Shown here: one piece after another, positions 33,995 through 42,015 of the stretch
Position numbering within the stretch: the stretch's first letter is position 1
How the letters are laid out: each line of letters starts with the position of its first letter
Virus record (IMG/VR): IMGVR_UViG_3300001242_000019
Coordinates: 53,366-117,365 of that record
Reading direction: 5' to 3' (one strand)
Length of the DNA stretch: 64,000 nucleotides
Source of the DNA: a virus
Position numbers and translations under genes: made by a program
The notes under the pieces: model-generated
What the model saw: only the letters and a program-made list of their open reading frames with translations
Database searches by the model: none
What the model was told of the DNA's origin: nothing

Positions 33995-35635
33995 TTAAGA
34001 CTCCTTAAAGTCTTCGATCTTAAGTTGAAGACTTCGTTTGTTATTCCAAACGTTAATATCCGGAGAGAAGACAATATCAACAAAAACTGGAGTACCCATT
34101 TCTTCAAATTGTTCTGCCATATTCCAACCGACAAATTCATAGGTTTTCTTATCACTTCGGCATATTAATTTCAAGTGCTGTTTATTAGCACCCATATAAT
34201 TTGCCGTTTCAATTCTAAGATCACGCATCATGAAATTAGGTCTGGAATTCCCCTTACCGAAGGGTGCAAGTTGTTGAAGACTCTCAGTAAACTCCATTGT
34301 CATTTGACTTGGCTCTACTTCAAAGTCAGCACGGATTCGACGAATCAAACTTTCTTCGGTTAAGATACAGTTATCTAGTACGGCTTGTTTAAATAGCTCT
34401 AGATTATCCTGATGTATCGTAAGGCCACAGGCTACCTTATGACCGCCGAATGCCGTGAGCATAGACTTATGTTTACCTATTGCATCAAACATGTCATAGC
34501 CATCAATTGAGCGCCCTGAGCCCTTAATAAACTCCGTGTGTTCGACATTCGTAAGTAAAATCACTGGACGATTAAGTTCTTCTCGAATCTTACCAGCAAT
34601 CAAACCGAGTAATCCTTCAGGAAGACCGACTTCATAGTGAACACAGATTAGATCCTCAGTATCTCGAAGTTTTTCTAATAAGCGTTCATAGACCTGGGCT
34701 TGTAATTCCTGACGATCCTTATTATGCTGAACTAATTCCTTAGCAATTCGTAAGGCCTTAAGTGGTGATTTAGTAATTAATAACTCAACAGCCTTATGCG
34801 CTGTCTCTAGGCGACCAGTGGCGTTGATACAAGGTGCCAAAACAAAGCCAACGTTATAAGGTGTAATTTCTTTATCTTTCAGTTCTTTAACGCCTAATAG
34901 CCATTCAAGACCAATACGCTTCGTATGCTTAATAGCGTCAAGGCCGTATTTAACGATAATTCGGTTCTCATCGACTAAGTCAACAACATCCGCTATCGTC
35001 CCTAATGTAACGAGATCCAAATACTTATTAACAACAAGAGGATCAAATCCATAACGGCGATATAATACAGCAGCGAACTTCCAGGCCACCCCAACACCAG
35101 CCAAACTATCAAAAGGATATTTGTGATTACTACACTTAGGATCAATAATGGCAGCAGCCTTAGGTAATTCTGCCTGAGGCTCATGATGATCCGTAATAAT
35201 GACTTCGATTCCCAAGGTTTTAGCATACTCGACCTCCTTAATTCCAGAGATTCCGCAGTCACATGTAATAATCAACTTTGTTCCATTGGCATGAAGTATA
35301 GCAATAGCATCACAATTTAGACCGTAACCTTCTGAGCGGTCGGGAATATAATAATCCACATCATAGCCAAGTTCGCGGAAGGTTAAGACAAGTAAAGCCG
35401 TACTAGTGACACCGTCAACATCGTAATCTCCATAAACAGTTAACTTCTTGCCTTTATACTTATCCACAGTATCCACAGCCTTATCCACATTGGGAAGTAA
35501 GCTAGGATCATGAAGATCTCGAAGTGTACTATTTAAGAACTTATCTTTATCAGTAACACCTTTTTTATCCAAGATAAGCTCGATGAGATTATCATTAGAA
35601 AGGCATTGAGCGCCTATGCTCCATCGTTTCTCCAA
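33995..35635 (-). CDS. recJ: RecJ-like single-strand DNA exonuclease (DHH family)
   Basis: DHH-family motifs DYDVDG (about 70-75), DCGISG, TDHHEP (149-151) and GVGVAWK are followed by CINATGRLETA and the C-terminal DHHA1 motif SGRSIDGYDMF...AFGGHKVACG. The 546 residues match RecJ. It degrades single-stranded DNA 5' to 3' in recombination and mismatch repair. TTG start (35635) after GAGGAG gives the usual MEKRWSI opening. The start overlaps the membrane-protein gene by 41 bases. Confidence 0.93.
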   Translation of the reverse strand: MEKRWSIGAQCLSNDNLIELILDKKGVTDKDKFLNSTLRDLHDPSLLPNVDKAVDTVDKYKGKKLTVYGDYDVDGVTSTALLVLTFRELGYDVDYYIPDRSEGYGLNCDAIAILHANGTKLIITCDCGISGIKEVEYAKTLGIEVIITDHHEPQAELPKAAAIIDPKCSNHKYPFDSLAGVGVAWKFAAVLYRRYGFDPLVVNKYLDLVTLGTIADVVDLVDENRIIVKYGLDAIKHTKRIGLEWLLGVKELKDKEITPYNVGFVLAPCINATGRLETAHKAVELLITKSPLKALRIAKELVQHNKDRQELQAQVYERLLEKLRDTEDLICVHYEVGLPEGLLGLIAGKIREELNRPVILLTNVEHTEFIKGSGRSIDGYDMFDAIGKHKSMLTAFGGHKVACGLTIHQDNLELFKQAVLDNCILTEESLIRRIRADFEVEPSQMTMEFTESLQQLAPFGKGNSRPNFMMRDLRIETANYMGANKQHLKLICRSDKKTYEFVGWNMAEQFEEMGTPVFVDIVFSPDINVWNNKRSLQLKIEDFKES

Positions 35636-36041
35636 TATTATCACACTCCTCAGGTTTACGATCGAAAATCGTTGTTTTCCTACCATCAGGATCAAACAAA
35701 TTAGACTTTACAACAGGTTTTTCAGCTCTTAGATCGTCCATGTGTTTAGCCCACATATTACCTAGTTCACTAGGTTCACTTTCATAAGAGATTTTAATAT
35801 TAGCAATAAATGCAAAGGGTAATAATACGATCGAAACAACACTTGCTATAAACCAAAAGAATACCGTACCAGCAAGGCGAATAGGTGATGCTAAGATCGT
35901 AATCCCTGTGATCTCGGATGTTTTACCCCATGGTGTTGTTGTTTCACTCGTAATCATATCAATCCAAAACTGTCGCGTTACAATATGACGTATTGAAAGT
36001 GGAAAGTAAAGAAAGCTTTTAATTCCGTCCCAGTCAATCAT
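35595..36041 (-). CDS. Small membrane protein
   Basis: A 148-residue protein with a hydrophobic helix (IRLAGTVFFWFIASVVSIVLL and onward to FIANI, about residues 53-78) and charged tail ending in MPF. No family recognised. ATG overlaps the upstream stop. Confidence 0.75.
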   Translation of the reverse strand: MIDWDGIKSFLYFPLSIRHIVTRQFWIDMITSETTTPWGKTSEITGITILASPIRLAGTVFFWFIASVVSIVLLPFAFIANIKISYESEPSELGNMWAKHMDDLRAEKPVVKSNLFDPDGRKTTIFDRKPEECDNIGETMEHRRSMPF

Positions 36042-36190
36042 TTGATCACCTTCCTAATGGCTTTATACTTAGCTTTACGCATCATGCGTTTAAACATGGC
36101 TTCGGGTCCTTCAATTATAGCTTGAATATCACCTAACATGCCAACCATCTTATAAAGATCCTGTCGTATCTTACTTATGGGATTTGCCAT
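36038..36190 (-). CDS. Small basic protein
   Basis: A 50-residue basic helical protein ending in MMRKAKYKAIRKVIK. ATG 36190 is 8 bases after AAGGAGG. Function unknown. Confidence 0.65.
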   Translation of the reverse strand: MANPISKIRQDLYKMVGMLGDIQAIIEGPEAMFKRMMRKAKYKAIRKVIK

Positions 36191-36210
36191 ATTAATTCCT
36201 CCTTGCTTCA

Positions 36211-36258
36211 AGTATATCAAAGGGTTCAGATAATTTAACCTGAACCCTTTGATATACT
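36211..36258 (-). terminator. Long 19-base-pair hairpin
   Basis: AGTATATCAAAGGGTTCAG pairs perfectly with its inverted copy around a 10-base loop. It separates the 36286 gene from the 36190 start, acting as a terminator or as a leader hairpin of the downstream operon. Confidence 0.75.
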
Positions 36259-36275
36259 CCGTATGACTACGGAGT
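36256..36275 (-). terminator. Second hairpin in tandem
   Basis: ACTCCGTA / TACGGAGT with a TGAC loop, touching the long hairpin next to it and 10 bases past the stop of the 36286 gene. Tandem hairpins suggest strong termination. Confidence 0.6.
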
Positions 36276-36285
36276 AGATATGTAG

Positions 36286-36579
36286 TTACTTAGGGCTTGC
36301 AAGAATACGAATTTTAGACTGACTACTACACTTAGCTCCATTAGCAGATGCTCGTAATCGCTCTGTGCCTTTATTCTGAAAATAAGCATAGATATCTGAT
36401 TCACTTGGATTATATGGTTTACTTTTAGAAATTAAAGGTCTAGAATATTGTCTATTTGGAATGTCTGGAAATTCTGCACGACACATTGCAATGGTCTTTC
36501 CGTGAGTCTTTAAGTGGGAAGGATTTAAGTCATAAAATTCCCTCCCACAATAAGGACATGTAATTTTATCCAACGTCAT
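36286..36579 (-). CDS. Zinc-finger protein of MucR/Ros type
   Basis: The 97-residue protein starts MTLDKITCPYCGREFYDLN and continues HLKTHG and MCRAEFPDIP, the pattern C-x2-C ... H-x3-H followed by a Y/C-R-x-x-FP tail, as in Ros/MucR-like or endonuclease-associated zinc fingers. The rest is basic. It likely binds DNA. ATG 36579 overlaps the upstream gene end. Confidence 0.7.
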   Translation of the reverse strand: MTLDKITCPYCGREFYDLNPSHLKTHGKTIAMCRAEFPDIPNRQYSRPLISKSKPYNPSESDIYAYFQNKGTERLRASANGAKCSSQSKIRILASPK

Positions 36580-36952
36580 CGAGTTGAGCCTGTTCGAGTT
36601 TAAATTGTGCTGTAAGGAACTCATGATCCGCTTCAAAATCATAGTTTTGAAAGAGCGGTTGAACAGCAATTAATTCATCGTCCGTTATAACTTCAGCAGT
36701 GAATGGAATAGCGCCACTAGCAGCAAGTTCCGGATGTTCAGCAATACCTTGTTTGATAACTTCTTCATCAATTACATAACGCATAATTAACGCGCCTTCG
36801 TCCGAATCTTCTTTAGGAAGTAGGCCTAAATACGTATTGTCGTTGCTCTCAACTACGGCAACCACATTAAATTCATGTGATTGATTATCATTGTCGAAAA
36901 CACAGACCATAGCACCTATGAATTTACGTTTAAGTTTTTCTAAGGATGTCAT
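36566..36952 (-). CDS. Unknown acidic protein
   Basis: A 128-residue protein, beta-rich at the start (FIGAMVCVFDNDNQSHEFNV) and acidic. First gene after a repeated promoter element; GGAGG upstream of ATG 36952. Confidence 0.7.
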   Translation of the reverse strand: MTSLEKLKRKFIGAMVCVFDNDNQSHEFNVVAVVESNDNTYLGLLPKEDSDEGALIMRYVIDEEVIKQGIAEHPELAASGAIPFTAEVITDDELIAVQPLFQNYDFEADHEFLTAQFKLEQAQLDDVG

Positions 36953-36982
36953 TTGAATTCCTCCAATTCATTTTATTACATT

Positions 36983-37009
36983 AAGTATAACATATTGTAA
37001 CAAATTAAG
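36983..37009 (-). promoter_or_regulatory. Repeated phage promoter-like element (copy 9)
   Basis: Minus strand TTAATTTGTTACAATATG T TATACTTA: GTTACAA box and extended -10 ahead of the 36566 gene. Confidence 0.65.
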
Positions 37010-37040
37010 CTAGTTCGTGATATTGTCAGAAATGTCAATA

Positions 37041-37235
37041 CTAATCCGGTATTATAATTTCACGGATTTTATCACGACCTATTTCTTCACGAGATTTCAA
37101 TCGTGAAGTTAGATACCTACTAGGGATATCAAAACAATGCTTGGTTTTATTACATAATTCGCATGATCCATAGCTTACAATGCCATTTGATTGATTGGTA
37201 TAATTATTTGTTAAACACTGATTGCAAATAAACAT
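37041..37235 (-). CDS. Zinc-ribbon protein with IPD C-terminal motif
   Basis: A 64-residue protein: CNQC and CELC form a zinc ribbon, and the ending is IGRDKIREIIIPD. ATG 37235 has a purine-rich site upstream within the preceding gene. Confidence 0.75.
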   Translation of the reverse strand: MFICNQCLTNNYTNQSNGIVSYGSCELCNKTKHCFDIPSRYLTSRLKSREEIGRDKIREIIIPD

Positions 37236-37237
37236 AC

Positions 37238-37585
37238 TTATACCTCCGGTATAACAATAGAACGAATTTGAGCGGCCCCTGTTTCTTGTAGAGCATTGTC
37301 AATTGATCCATTCTTTCCCCATTCTAAGCCTGCTCTATATGCTTCATCCGGTGTAGGATTAGTATCACCAAAGATAGGATGAACAACGCCAAACCAATCA
37401 CGGATACGCTTCGCGTCATCATGGCCATAATAGCCTGACATATAACCAATATTAGCATAAGCATTAGGATTCATAGTAAGATAAAGTTTCATAAACTCTT
37501 GGGCTTCTTCTCGTGTATCACACCGGTCAATACCATTGCTCATTAAATCACCATAAGAATTTAGATTATAACCTTTCCATCGCAT
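37238..37585 (-). CDS. Unknown protein with IVIPEV ending
   Basis: A 115-residue protein with a helical AYRAGLEWGKN segment, the ending GAAQIRSIVIPEV being a looser copy of the shared motif. Its ATG overlaps the anti-repressor stop. Confidence 0.7.
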   Translation of the reverse strand: MRWKGYNLNSYGDLMSNGIDRCDTREEAQEFMKLYLTMNPNAYANIGYMSGYYGHDDAKRIRDWFGVVHPIFGDTNPTPDEAYRAGLEWGKNGSIDNALQETGAAQIRSIVIPEV

Positions 37586-38346
37586 CAGGCTATCATCCCC
37601 TTTTTCTTAAGCAATCTCTCGATAAAAATAATACCCTTATTGGATACATACGTTACGGCTTTGAAGAACTGTTTGTCTTCAGGGCCGCATGGTCGCTGTT
37701 CAACAACAAAGTAATCTCGATCCATATACTCCTGATAAGGCGTATTATCACTCATAAGAATCTTTTCTTCACGTAAGAATTCAAAGAGTTTATTACGACC
37801 AATACCTAAGCTTTTGGCAACTTTCTTCATTGATTGATTGCCTTCGGCGTTCATAAAGGTATCAAACGATTTAGCCTTTGGAAGCAATACTAAATTAGTT
37901 TGCTCTAAAGCTAGTTTTTCTTGCTCTAGTACGACGTTCTTCTTTTCAGAAGCTAACCAGGCTTCGATCAATTCGATCTTCGTTTGAGGCATCGTGAAGC
38001 TAATCTGAGCCTTGCCTGTTCTTAAGTTTTCTAGCAAGTCATAAACCCAGTCATAAAACTCATTAGCTTTTGGCTGATGACTGAAACGACAAATTTCATA
38101 AACACCTTTTGCCGAATAAAGATTCGTCTTATAAGTCTTCCCATCAGTTGCCGTCAATATGACGGTAGCTGAAAAAGCATCAAGTCGAGTCTTATTACGG
38201 CTATGAATTTTATCGATAGCCTTTTGTGGATTGGCATACTCTAAGGCTTCACCGATTTGCTTACGAGTTATGAAATATTCCCCTTTACTATCTTGATATA
38301 AATCACAACTTATAGCACCAAATTGTTCTGATTTAATTAGGTTCAT
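37585..38346 (-). CDS. ant: Phage anti-repressor (BRO-N plus KilAC domains)
   Basis: The 253-residue protein has a BRO-N type N-terminal domain (FITRKQIGEALEYANPQKAI, YSAKGVYEICRFSHQPKA) and a C-terminal KilAC domain (SMKKVAKSLGIGRNKLFEFL, VEQRPC...KGIIFIERLL). Such proteins counter repressors or regulate phage genes by binding DNA. ATG 38346 follows GAGGAG. Confidence 0.9.
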   Translation of the reverse strand: MNLIKSEQFGAISCDLYQDSKGEYFITRKQIGEALEYANPQKAIDKIHSRNKTRLDAFSATVILTATDGKTYKTNLYSAKGVYEICRFSHQPKANEFYDWVYDLLENLRTGKAQISFTMPQTKIELIEAWLASEKKNVVLEQEKLALEQTNLVLLPKAKSFDTFMNAEGNQSMKKVAKSLGIGRNKLFEFLREEKILMSDNTPYQEYMDRDYFVVEQRPCGPEDKQFFKAVTYVSNKGIIFIERLLKKKGMIA

Positions 38347-38635
38347 TCTTTTTCTCCTCTTCGTTAAAAAAGTAACATGCAATTCCAGCAATAAGGAGCA
38401 TAGCGATATATGGAATCATCTTAATATCGCCATAGTTAATAGTACAACCTAATAAACTGCCGAGAAATAAGAATAATAATACACTCCACCGAGTCCACCG
38501 AATAAACTTAAGGCTCCTATTAATCTCAGCAATACGATGTTGATGATCTAAATTAGGCTCATGAGATATCTCTGGCTGTTTATAACAACGACGTCGATAA
38601 GCTTTAGAGTCTTCGATGACTAATATCTTTGCCAT
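38333..38635 (-). CDS. Membrane protein with two helices
   Basis: A 100-residue protein: a basic soluble N-terminus, then helices WSVLLFLFLGSLLGC and MIPYIAMLLIAGIACYFF with a charged tail. ATG 38635 follows AAGGAGG, about 20 bases past the tRNA-like gene. Confidence 0.75.
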   Translation of the reverse strand: MAKILVIEDSKAYRRRCYKQPEISHEPNLDHQHRIAEINRSLKFIRWTRWSVLLFLFLGSLLGCTINYGDIKMIPYIAMLLIAGIACYFFNEEEKKNEPN

Positions 38636-38655
38636 AACAGCCTCCTTGAATATAG

Positions 38656-38767
38656 TGAGGGTTTGATGGTATCGAACCATCAAGGTTAACCAAACGGCAT
38701 AAACTTCCCCGCTCTCGGCAGACTTGAACTGCGTAGACCTAACGTATCCTGGCACCTGCCAACCCTC
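38656..38767 (-). tRNA. Enlarged tRNA gene, possibly Leu(CAA)
   Basis: GAGGGTT at 38767 pairs with AACCCTC at the 3' end, then A73. The T arm (GATGG-TTCGATA-CCATC) is normal. The 112-base length exceeds the 87 usual for Leu. A GCAG-TTCAAGT-CTGC hairpin would give a canonical CAA anticodon loop, but linker and D loop are enlarged, and a GCGG/CCGT hairpin with loop GGAAGTTTATG fills the variable region. CCA is not encoded. Confidence 0.65.
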
Positions 38768-38776
38768 ATGTAGTTA

Positions 38777-38995
38777 TTATAGAGCTTTTTCTGGCGCTTT
38801 AAGCCAAACTTCTTGAACATTACCAGAGGCTCCACAGGCAAGACAAGTAATTGAATAATTATCAGTTTTACTATTCTTACCGTCTTTTTGTACTAGTCCG
38901 TGATATTTTGTTTTAGGACTCGCACAAAAAGGACAATAAAGTATCGTTGCCTTAAGTGTATTTTTAGCAAAGATCTTAAGTAGATTTCGCATCAT
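38777..38995 (-). CDS. Small zinc-ribbon protein
   Basis: A 72-residue protein with CPFC and CLAC pairs, one zinc ribbon; the start region is basic (MMRNLLKIFAKNTLK). ATG 38995 is 8 bases after GAGGAG. It lies immediately upstream of a tRNA-like gene. Confidence 0.75.
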   Translation of the reverse strand: MMRNLLKIFAKNTLKATILYCPFCASPKTKYHGLVQKDGKNSKTDNYSITCLACGASGNVQEVWLKAPEKAL

Positions 38996-39000
38996 ACAAA

Positions 39001-39300
39001 TCACTCCTCGTCTACGTATCTCTTACGAAGTGATATAGGTTTATTCCAAACTGAATCTGGCTCATCATCATCGTCATCTTGTTCAAAGCTTAAGACGAAT
39101 GTAATACCAGCTTTGAGTAAGAAAATACCGATTAAGACACCTGGAACTAATAAGAATAGAAGATGCTTGACCTTAATAACATTCTTGAATAAATCAAGAA
39201 TGTTATCAGGATTTAAAGCATCTTCCACCATCATCCAAATGCCTGCAACAATAGTTATGATCAGTAGTATGATGTTAATAATTATACCGGCTGTAATCAT
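39001..39300 (-). CDS. Two-helix membrane protein
   Basis: A 99-residue protein with helices ITAGIIINIILLIITIVAGI and LLFLLVPGVLIGIFLLKAGI, and an acidic loop and tail (DDDDDEPD). ATG 39300 with GGAGG upstream. Function unknown. Confidence 0.75.
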   Translation of the reverse strand: MITAGIIINIILLIITIVAGIWMMVEDALNPDNILDLFKNVIKVKHLLFLLVPGVLIGIFLLKAGITFVLSFEQDDDDDEPDSVWNKPISLRKRYVDEE

Positions 39301-39322
39301 TGATAACCTCCTTGGATTTAAT

Positions 39323-39490
39323 TGGGGTGATCGACGAGAATTGAACTCGCAACTCTGCCACAGGTCTTCTTAAAGTACGTATTGCTTTCACAACCGTCAT
39401 GTCAAGCCATGTTAGGTAGCGATCCTATCACGTTCCTCCTGACTATCAGCTTTCTGCAAGACAGCTTCTACCGATTGAAATACGATCACC
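39323..39490 (-). tRNA. Interrupted tRNA gene (His-like ends, ~90-base insert)
   Basis: Including encoded CCA the gene is 168 bases. Ends pair as G-1:C73 plus GTGATCG/CGATCAC, a histidine-tRNA hallmark. The T arm GCGAG-TTCAATT-CTCGT and a D arm TTTC/GAAG are present. CTGTC pairs with GGCAG as an anticodon stem, with AGTT as variable loop, but about 90 bases lie between them. That insert contains TTGTGAA, a perfect His anticodon loop sequence, though without a matching stem. The insert boundary is unknown. Confidence 0.65.
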
Positions 39491-39497
39491 ATGTTAA

Positions 39498-39752
39498 TTA
39501 ACGAATTAGTGAATCTTCAACGCGTTTTCCTTCGCAATGAAACGCCAGAACAATCTTTTGTAGTTCCGGGCGTTTTTCTGGATGTTTTTCCATAATTTCA
39601 GCAACTAATTTAGGAATGTCGTTTTCCTTAGAGAATTCCATGAGCGCATTTTGAAACTCTTTAATAGTACTCATAGTTTGCCGGTTTACTTCGGCAATTG
39701 CTACTCCCTTATTGATAATATCATCAAGTTCAGCCATTAGATTACGATCCAT
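39498..39752 (-). CDS. Helical unknown protein
   Basis: An 84-residue helical acidic/basic protein without a recognised family. ATG 39752 follows GAGGAGG, which also codes for the end of the next gene upstream. Confidence 0.7.
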   Translation of the reverse strand: MDRNLMAELDDIINKGVAIAEVNRQTMSTIKEFQNALMEFSKENDIPKLVAEIMEKHPEKRPELQKIVLAFHCEGKRVEDSLIR

Positions 39753-39754
39753 GT

Positions 39755-39904
39755 TTATTCCTCCTCTCTATTCATTTTTCGGATTACTTCCTCTTTACTA
39801 AGAAAGCGACCCTTCTTCATATCATAGACACTAGGATAATCGCCTATGAGTTCTCTCACAAATTCAGGAAATATTTCGGCTTCAGCTTGCTCGTCTTTAA
39901 TCAT
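39755..39904 (-). CDS. Small acidic protein
   Basis: A 49-residue ORF (MIKDEQAEAEIFPEFVRELI onward), ATG 39904 overlapping the end of the upstream ORF; ends KMNREEE, its last codons holding the ribosome site of the next gene. Function unknown. Confidence 0.6.
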   Translation of the reverse strand: MIKDEQAEAEIFPEFVRELIGDYPSVYDMKKGRFLSKEEVIRKMNREEE

Positions 39905-40061
39905 GATGTTCCAACTTTACATACGTTGAACACGTAATGTACTCAAAATAACCTGGGTCACCAGGCATAAGTATATGATTAGGTACAATTTCAAGAACGT
40001 TAGCACGACAGAAGCCACTGTAATTAAAATCACACTTAACGATATCGCATTTAACGATCAA
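39897..40061 (-). CDS. Small Cys-containing protein
   Basis: A 54-residue ORF with TTG start 40061, 9 bases after GGAG (an ATG directly after GGAG is too close). It reads MIVKCDIVKCDFNYSGFCRA and ends EHHD. Four cysteines and histidines could bind metal. Its stop overlaps the next start. Confidence 0.55.
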   Translation of the reverse strand: MIVKCDIVKCDFNYSGFCRANVLEIVPNHILMPGDPGYFEYITCSTYVKLEHHD

Positions 40062-40085
40062 TAAAATCATCTCCTTTAATTACGT

Positions 40086-40246
40086 CGGCAAGGGAAAGAT
40101 TCGAACTTTCGAACATCACTCGTAGATAGTTTAGAGCTCAGTACCGGTTGCTGGGAAATAGTTTTGACGATCATAAACTTCCTCCGTCTAGACCTTTAAC
40201 TATCGTATCCCTTGACTAGCGCCTTCAACCGCTCGGCCACCTCGCC
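40086..40246 (-). tRNA. Interrupted tRNA-Ser-like gene (~70-base insert)
   Basis: GGCGAGG pairs with CCTTGCC, G73 follows. D arm (GCC-GAGCGGTTGAA-GGC) and T arm (GAAAG-TTCGAAT-CTTTC) are of the Ser type, and CGAGTGATGTTCG suits a long variable arm. The 161-base gene is about 70 bases too long. GATAGTT ... AACTATC can pair around the insert, which holds a GACG/CGTC hairpin with the loop GGAAGTTTATG. The anticodon cannot be assigned. Confidence 0.65.
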
Positions 40247-40261
40247 ATGAGAATAATAAGT

Positions 40262-40504
40262 TTAAGCTTTATGATACCTTTTGCCGTCCCTAGTTGCAAT
40301 AGCTCTTCCAAGAGCTAACTCGTGACCTATCTTTTTATTGAAGACATCTTCAAAACAACATTTGGCAATCCCCTTAGAGCCGTCTGGCAAAATGACGACG
40401 GTTCTATTACCAGAGTAGATCACCTGAGCAAGAACTGGAACATTGACTTCGACAAACTGAACCTCTGCTTCTTCAATACAATTAGCACCCGACGTGTTTC
40501 TCAT
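40262..40504 (-). CDS. Small conserved phage protein
   Basis: An 80-residue protein with VVILPDGSKGIAKCCFED and IGHELALGRAIA, matching a small phage family of the form PDGxKGxAKC...G..LAL.RA. Function unknown. ATG 40504 with AGGAGG upstream. Confidence 0.75.
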   Translation of the reverse strand: MRNTSGANCIEEAEVQFVEVNVPVLAQVIYSGNRTVVILPDGSKGIAKCCFEDVFNKKIGHELALGRAIATRDGKRYHKA

Positions 40505-40529
40505 AAATCCTTCCTCCTCTTAATTAATA

Positions 40530-40649
40530 TGGCACCGAGGACGGGATTTGAACCCGCCTATTACGTTTACCGCTCCCCATAGAAGATTACATCTCTTTAC
40601 AGCGGAGAGGCGCGCCGGATACGCTCCCTAACCACTTGGGTACCTCGGT
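40530..40649 (-). tRNA. Enlarged tRNA gene (possible Arg CCG or class II)
   Basis: ACCGAGG pairs with CCTCGGT, followed by G73 and encoded CCA. D arm CCC-AAGTGGTTA-GGG and T arm GCGGG-TTCAAAT-CCCGT are sound. After the D arm, GCGT-ATCCGGC-GCGC would be an anticodon arm with CCG. About 50 bases including a CCGCT/AGCGG hairpin then fill the variable region, too long for any standard tRNA. A CTGTAAA (Tyr-like) sequence also occurs in the insert. Confidence 0.65.
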
Positions 40650-40777
40650 GATAATTGCTTGGAACGACTCACCATATCATATCGCTCCCGTCCCCTTCGC
40701 CACTTATCTCTACGTCTATTTTAGGGGCTTTCCATCTAAAATTAATAGTTAAGATAAATCTTAACTAAAGATAACAA

Positions 40778-40851
40778 TGGCAGCCGTCTGAGAGAATTGA
40801 ACTCTCCCTTCGCTATGAAGAGTAGCGCGTGCTTCCTTACACTATCCGGCC
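40778..40851 (-). tRNA. tRNA, loop reads CTT (Lys) but atypical
   Basis: A 74-base gene with CCA encoded. Anticodon stem CGCTA/TAGCG with 7-base loop CTCTTCA reads CTT at positions 34-36, with an unusual C at 37. D arm GTG-TAAGGAAG-CAC, T arm GAGAG-TTCAATT-CTCTC. The acceptor GGCCGGA/GACGGCT has two mismatches next to the T stem plus an extra A. Isotype uncertain (Lys or Glu). Confidence 0.7.
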
Positions 40852-40855
40852 ATGA

Positions 40856-40930
40856 TGGATTCTGTTGCGAGAATCGAACTCGCCCTTCACTGCCTGGTAG
40901 CAGGGCGTGCGTCCGTACACCAATAGAATC
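40856..40930 (-). tRNA. tRNA-like gene with odd anticodon arm
   Basis: Acceptor GATTCT/AGAATC and T arm GCGAG-TTCGATT-CTCGC are clear, D arm GTG-TACGGACG-CAC. The anticodon arm CTGC-TACCAG-GCAG has only a six-base loop; ACC would be the anticodon if standard. It lies head-to-tail with the previous gene, five bases apart. Confidence 0.65.
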
Positions 40931-40951
40931 ATGTAATACGTTGAAATAATT

Positions 40952-40983
40952 TACATAGCGTCTCTCTTGAGAGACGCTATGTA
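40952..40983 (-). terminator. 15-base-pair hairpin after the coiled-coil gene
   Basis: TACATAGCGTCTCTC is followed by its inverted copy, 13 bases past the stop of the 40996 gene. A partial copy (GAGACGCTATGTAAGC) also lies at about 42096-42110. Confidence 0.75.
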
Positions 40984-40995
40984 ACGATTAAATCT

Positions 40996-42015
40996 TTACT
41001 TCTGAGTTTTATCTTTCACTAAGGCCTCAAGACTATTAACCATTCGCGAATTGGCTTGAGATTCGATAGCTGCCGTAGCGGTTTCCTGAATTTTGCTATA
41101 TGCAGTTTTCAAATCTTCATTTAGTCTCGTTAATTCGTCATTCGCTTTATTGAGCTGAGCCTCTAGCATGGCAACCTTATTTTCAAGTATCGTCTTTTCA
41201 GAAGTTGTCTTGGATTCGATTGCTCTCTTTTCAAATCCGAAACTTGTTCCAGCTTTCTTTTCGCCTTCAGCTTCTCCAGCTTTTCTGGCAGCGTCAACTA
41301 ATTGCGGAATTTCTTCCACTTTAGCCTTAAGGTCGTCAATCGTTTCTTCCCTTGTTGTTACCAGTTCAAGTCTTGTTTTGACTTCACTTTCAAGTTCCGA
41401 TAACTGTTTTTCACGTACCTTTTTCTCATCTTCCCAATCGTTATCGTCAAGTTGCTTCTTCCTTGCGAAGTCGTACGTGTATTCTTCTTGATCCCTGGCA
41501 CGTTTCCGTTTAACTTCTTCGTCTTGCAGATAGGTTTCATTCAAATGAGCAGCTTTTTCAGCCTTCAAATCAGCTTTTAATTGATCAAGTTCAGCCTGCA
41601 TTCTTGCTTTGTCTTCATCGAAAGCAGCCTTAAACTTATCTTTGGTTTCCCTATTTGCATTGACCAACGCAGTTAAGGCGAACGCTTCTTTTTCAATGTC
41701 AAACAGCTCTTTCAGTTCGGATTCTTTGAGGGCGATTGCTTCTTGTAAATCATTGAATGTTTTAATTTCTTCCGTAAAACTATTCGCTAAATTACCAAGT
41801 ATGCTGGCGACACTCTTCTGCAATTTTGCAATTTGGTCTTCAACATTAAGACCAACAGTTTCAGTGGCTTTAGTCAAAGTCTCTCCGGCTTTTTTCATGG
41901 ACATTTCTTTGGCTGGATCAACTATGATACCTTCACTAGCTTTTAACAATTCCAAGGCCTCGGAATAAGCAGATAAGATTTCCTTCTTCGTGTTGTTTTC
42001 GGTTACGATTTTCAT
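40996..42015 (-). CDS. Coiled-coil protein
   Basis: A 339-residue protein that is almost wholly coiled coil, rich in Glu, Lys and Ala from about residue 90 to 330, with a central KRKRARDQEEYTYDFARKK. Similar long coiled-coil proteins occur in bacteria and phages with unknown function. Its position inside the tRNA island, as a separate unit with its own terminator, suggests a later insertion. ATG 42015 follows GAGGAGG. Confidence 0.8.
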   Translation of the reverse strand: MKIVTENNTKKEILSAYSEALELLKASEGIIVDPAKEMSMKKAGETLTKATETVGLNVEDQIAKLQKSVASILGNLANSFTEEIKTFNDLQEAIALKESELKELFDIEKEAFALTALVNANRETKDKFKAAFDEDKARMQAELDQLKADLKAEKAAHLNETYLQDEEVKRKRARDQEEYTYDFARKKQLDDNDWEDEKKVREKQLSELESEVKTRLELVTTREETIDDLKAKVEEIPQLVDAARKAGEAEGEKKAGTSFGFEKRAIESKTTSEKTILENKVAMLEAQLNKANDELTRLNEDLKTAYSKIQETATAAIESQANSRMVNSLEALVKDKTQK

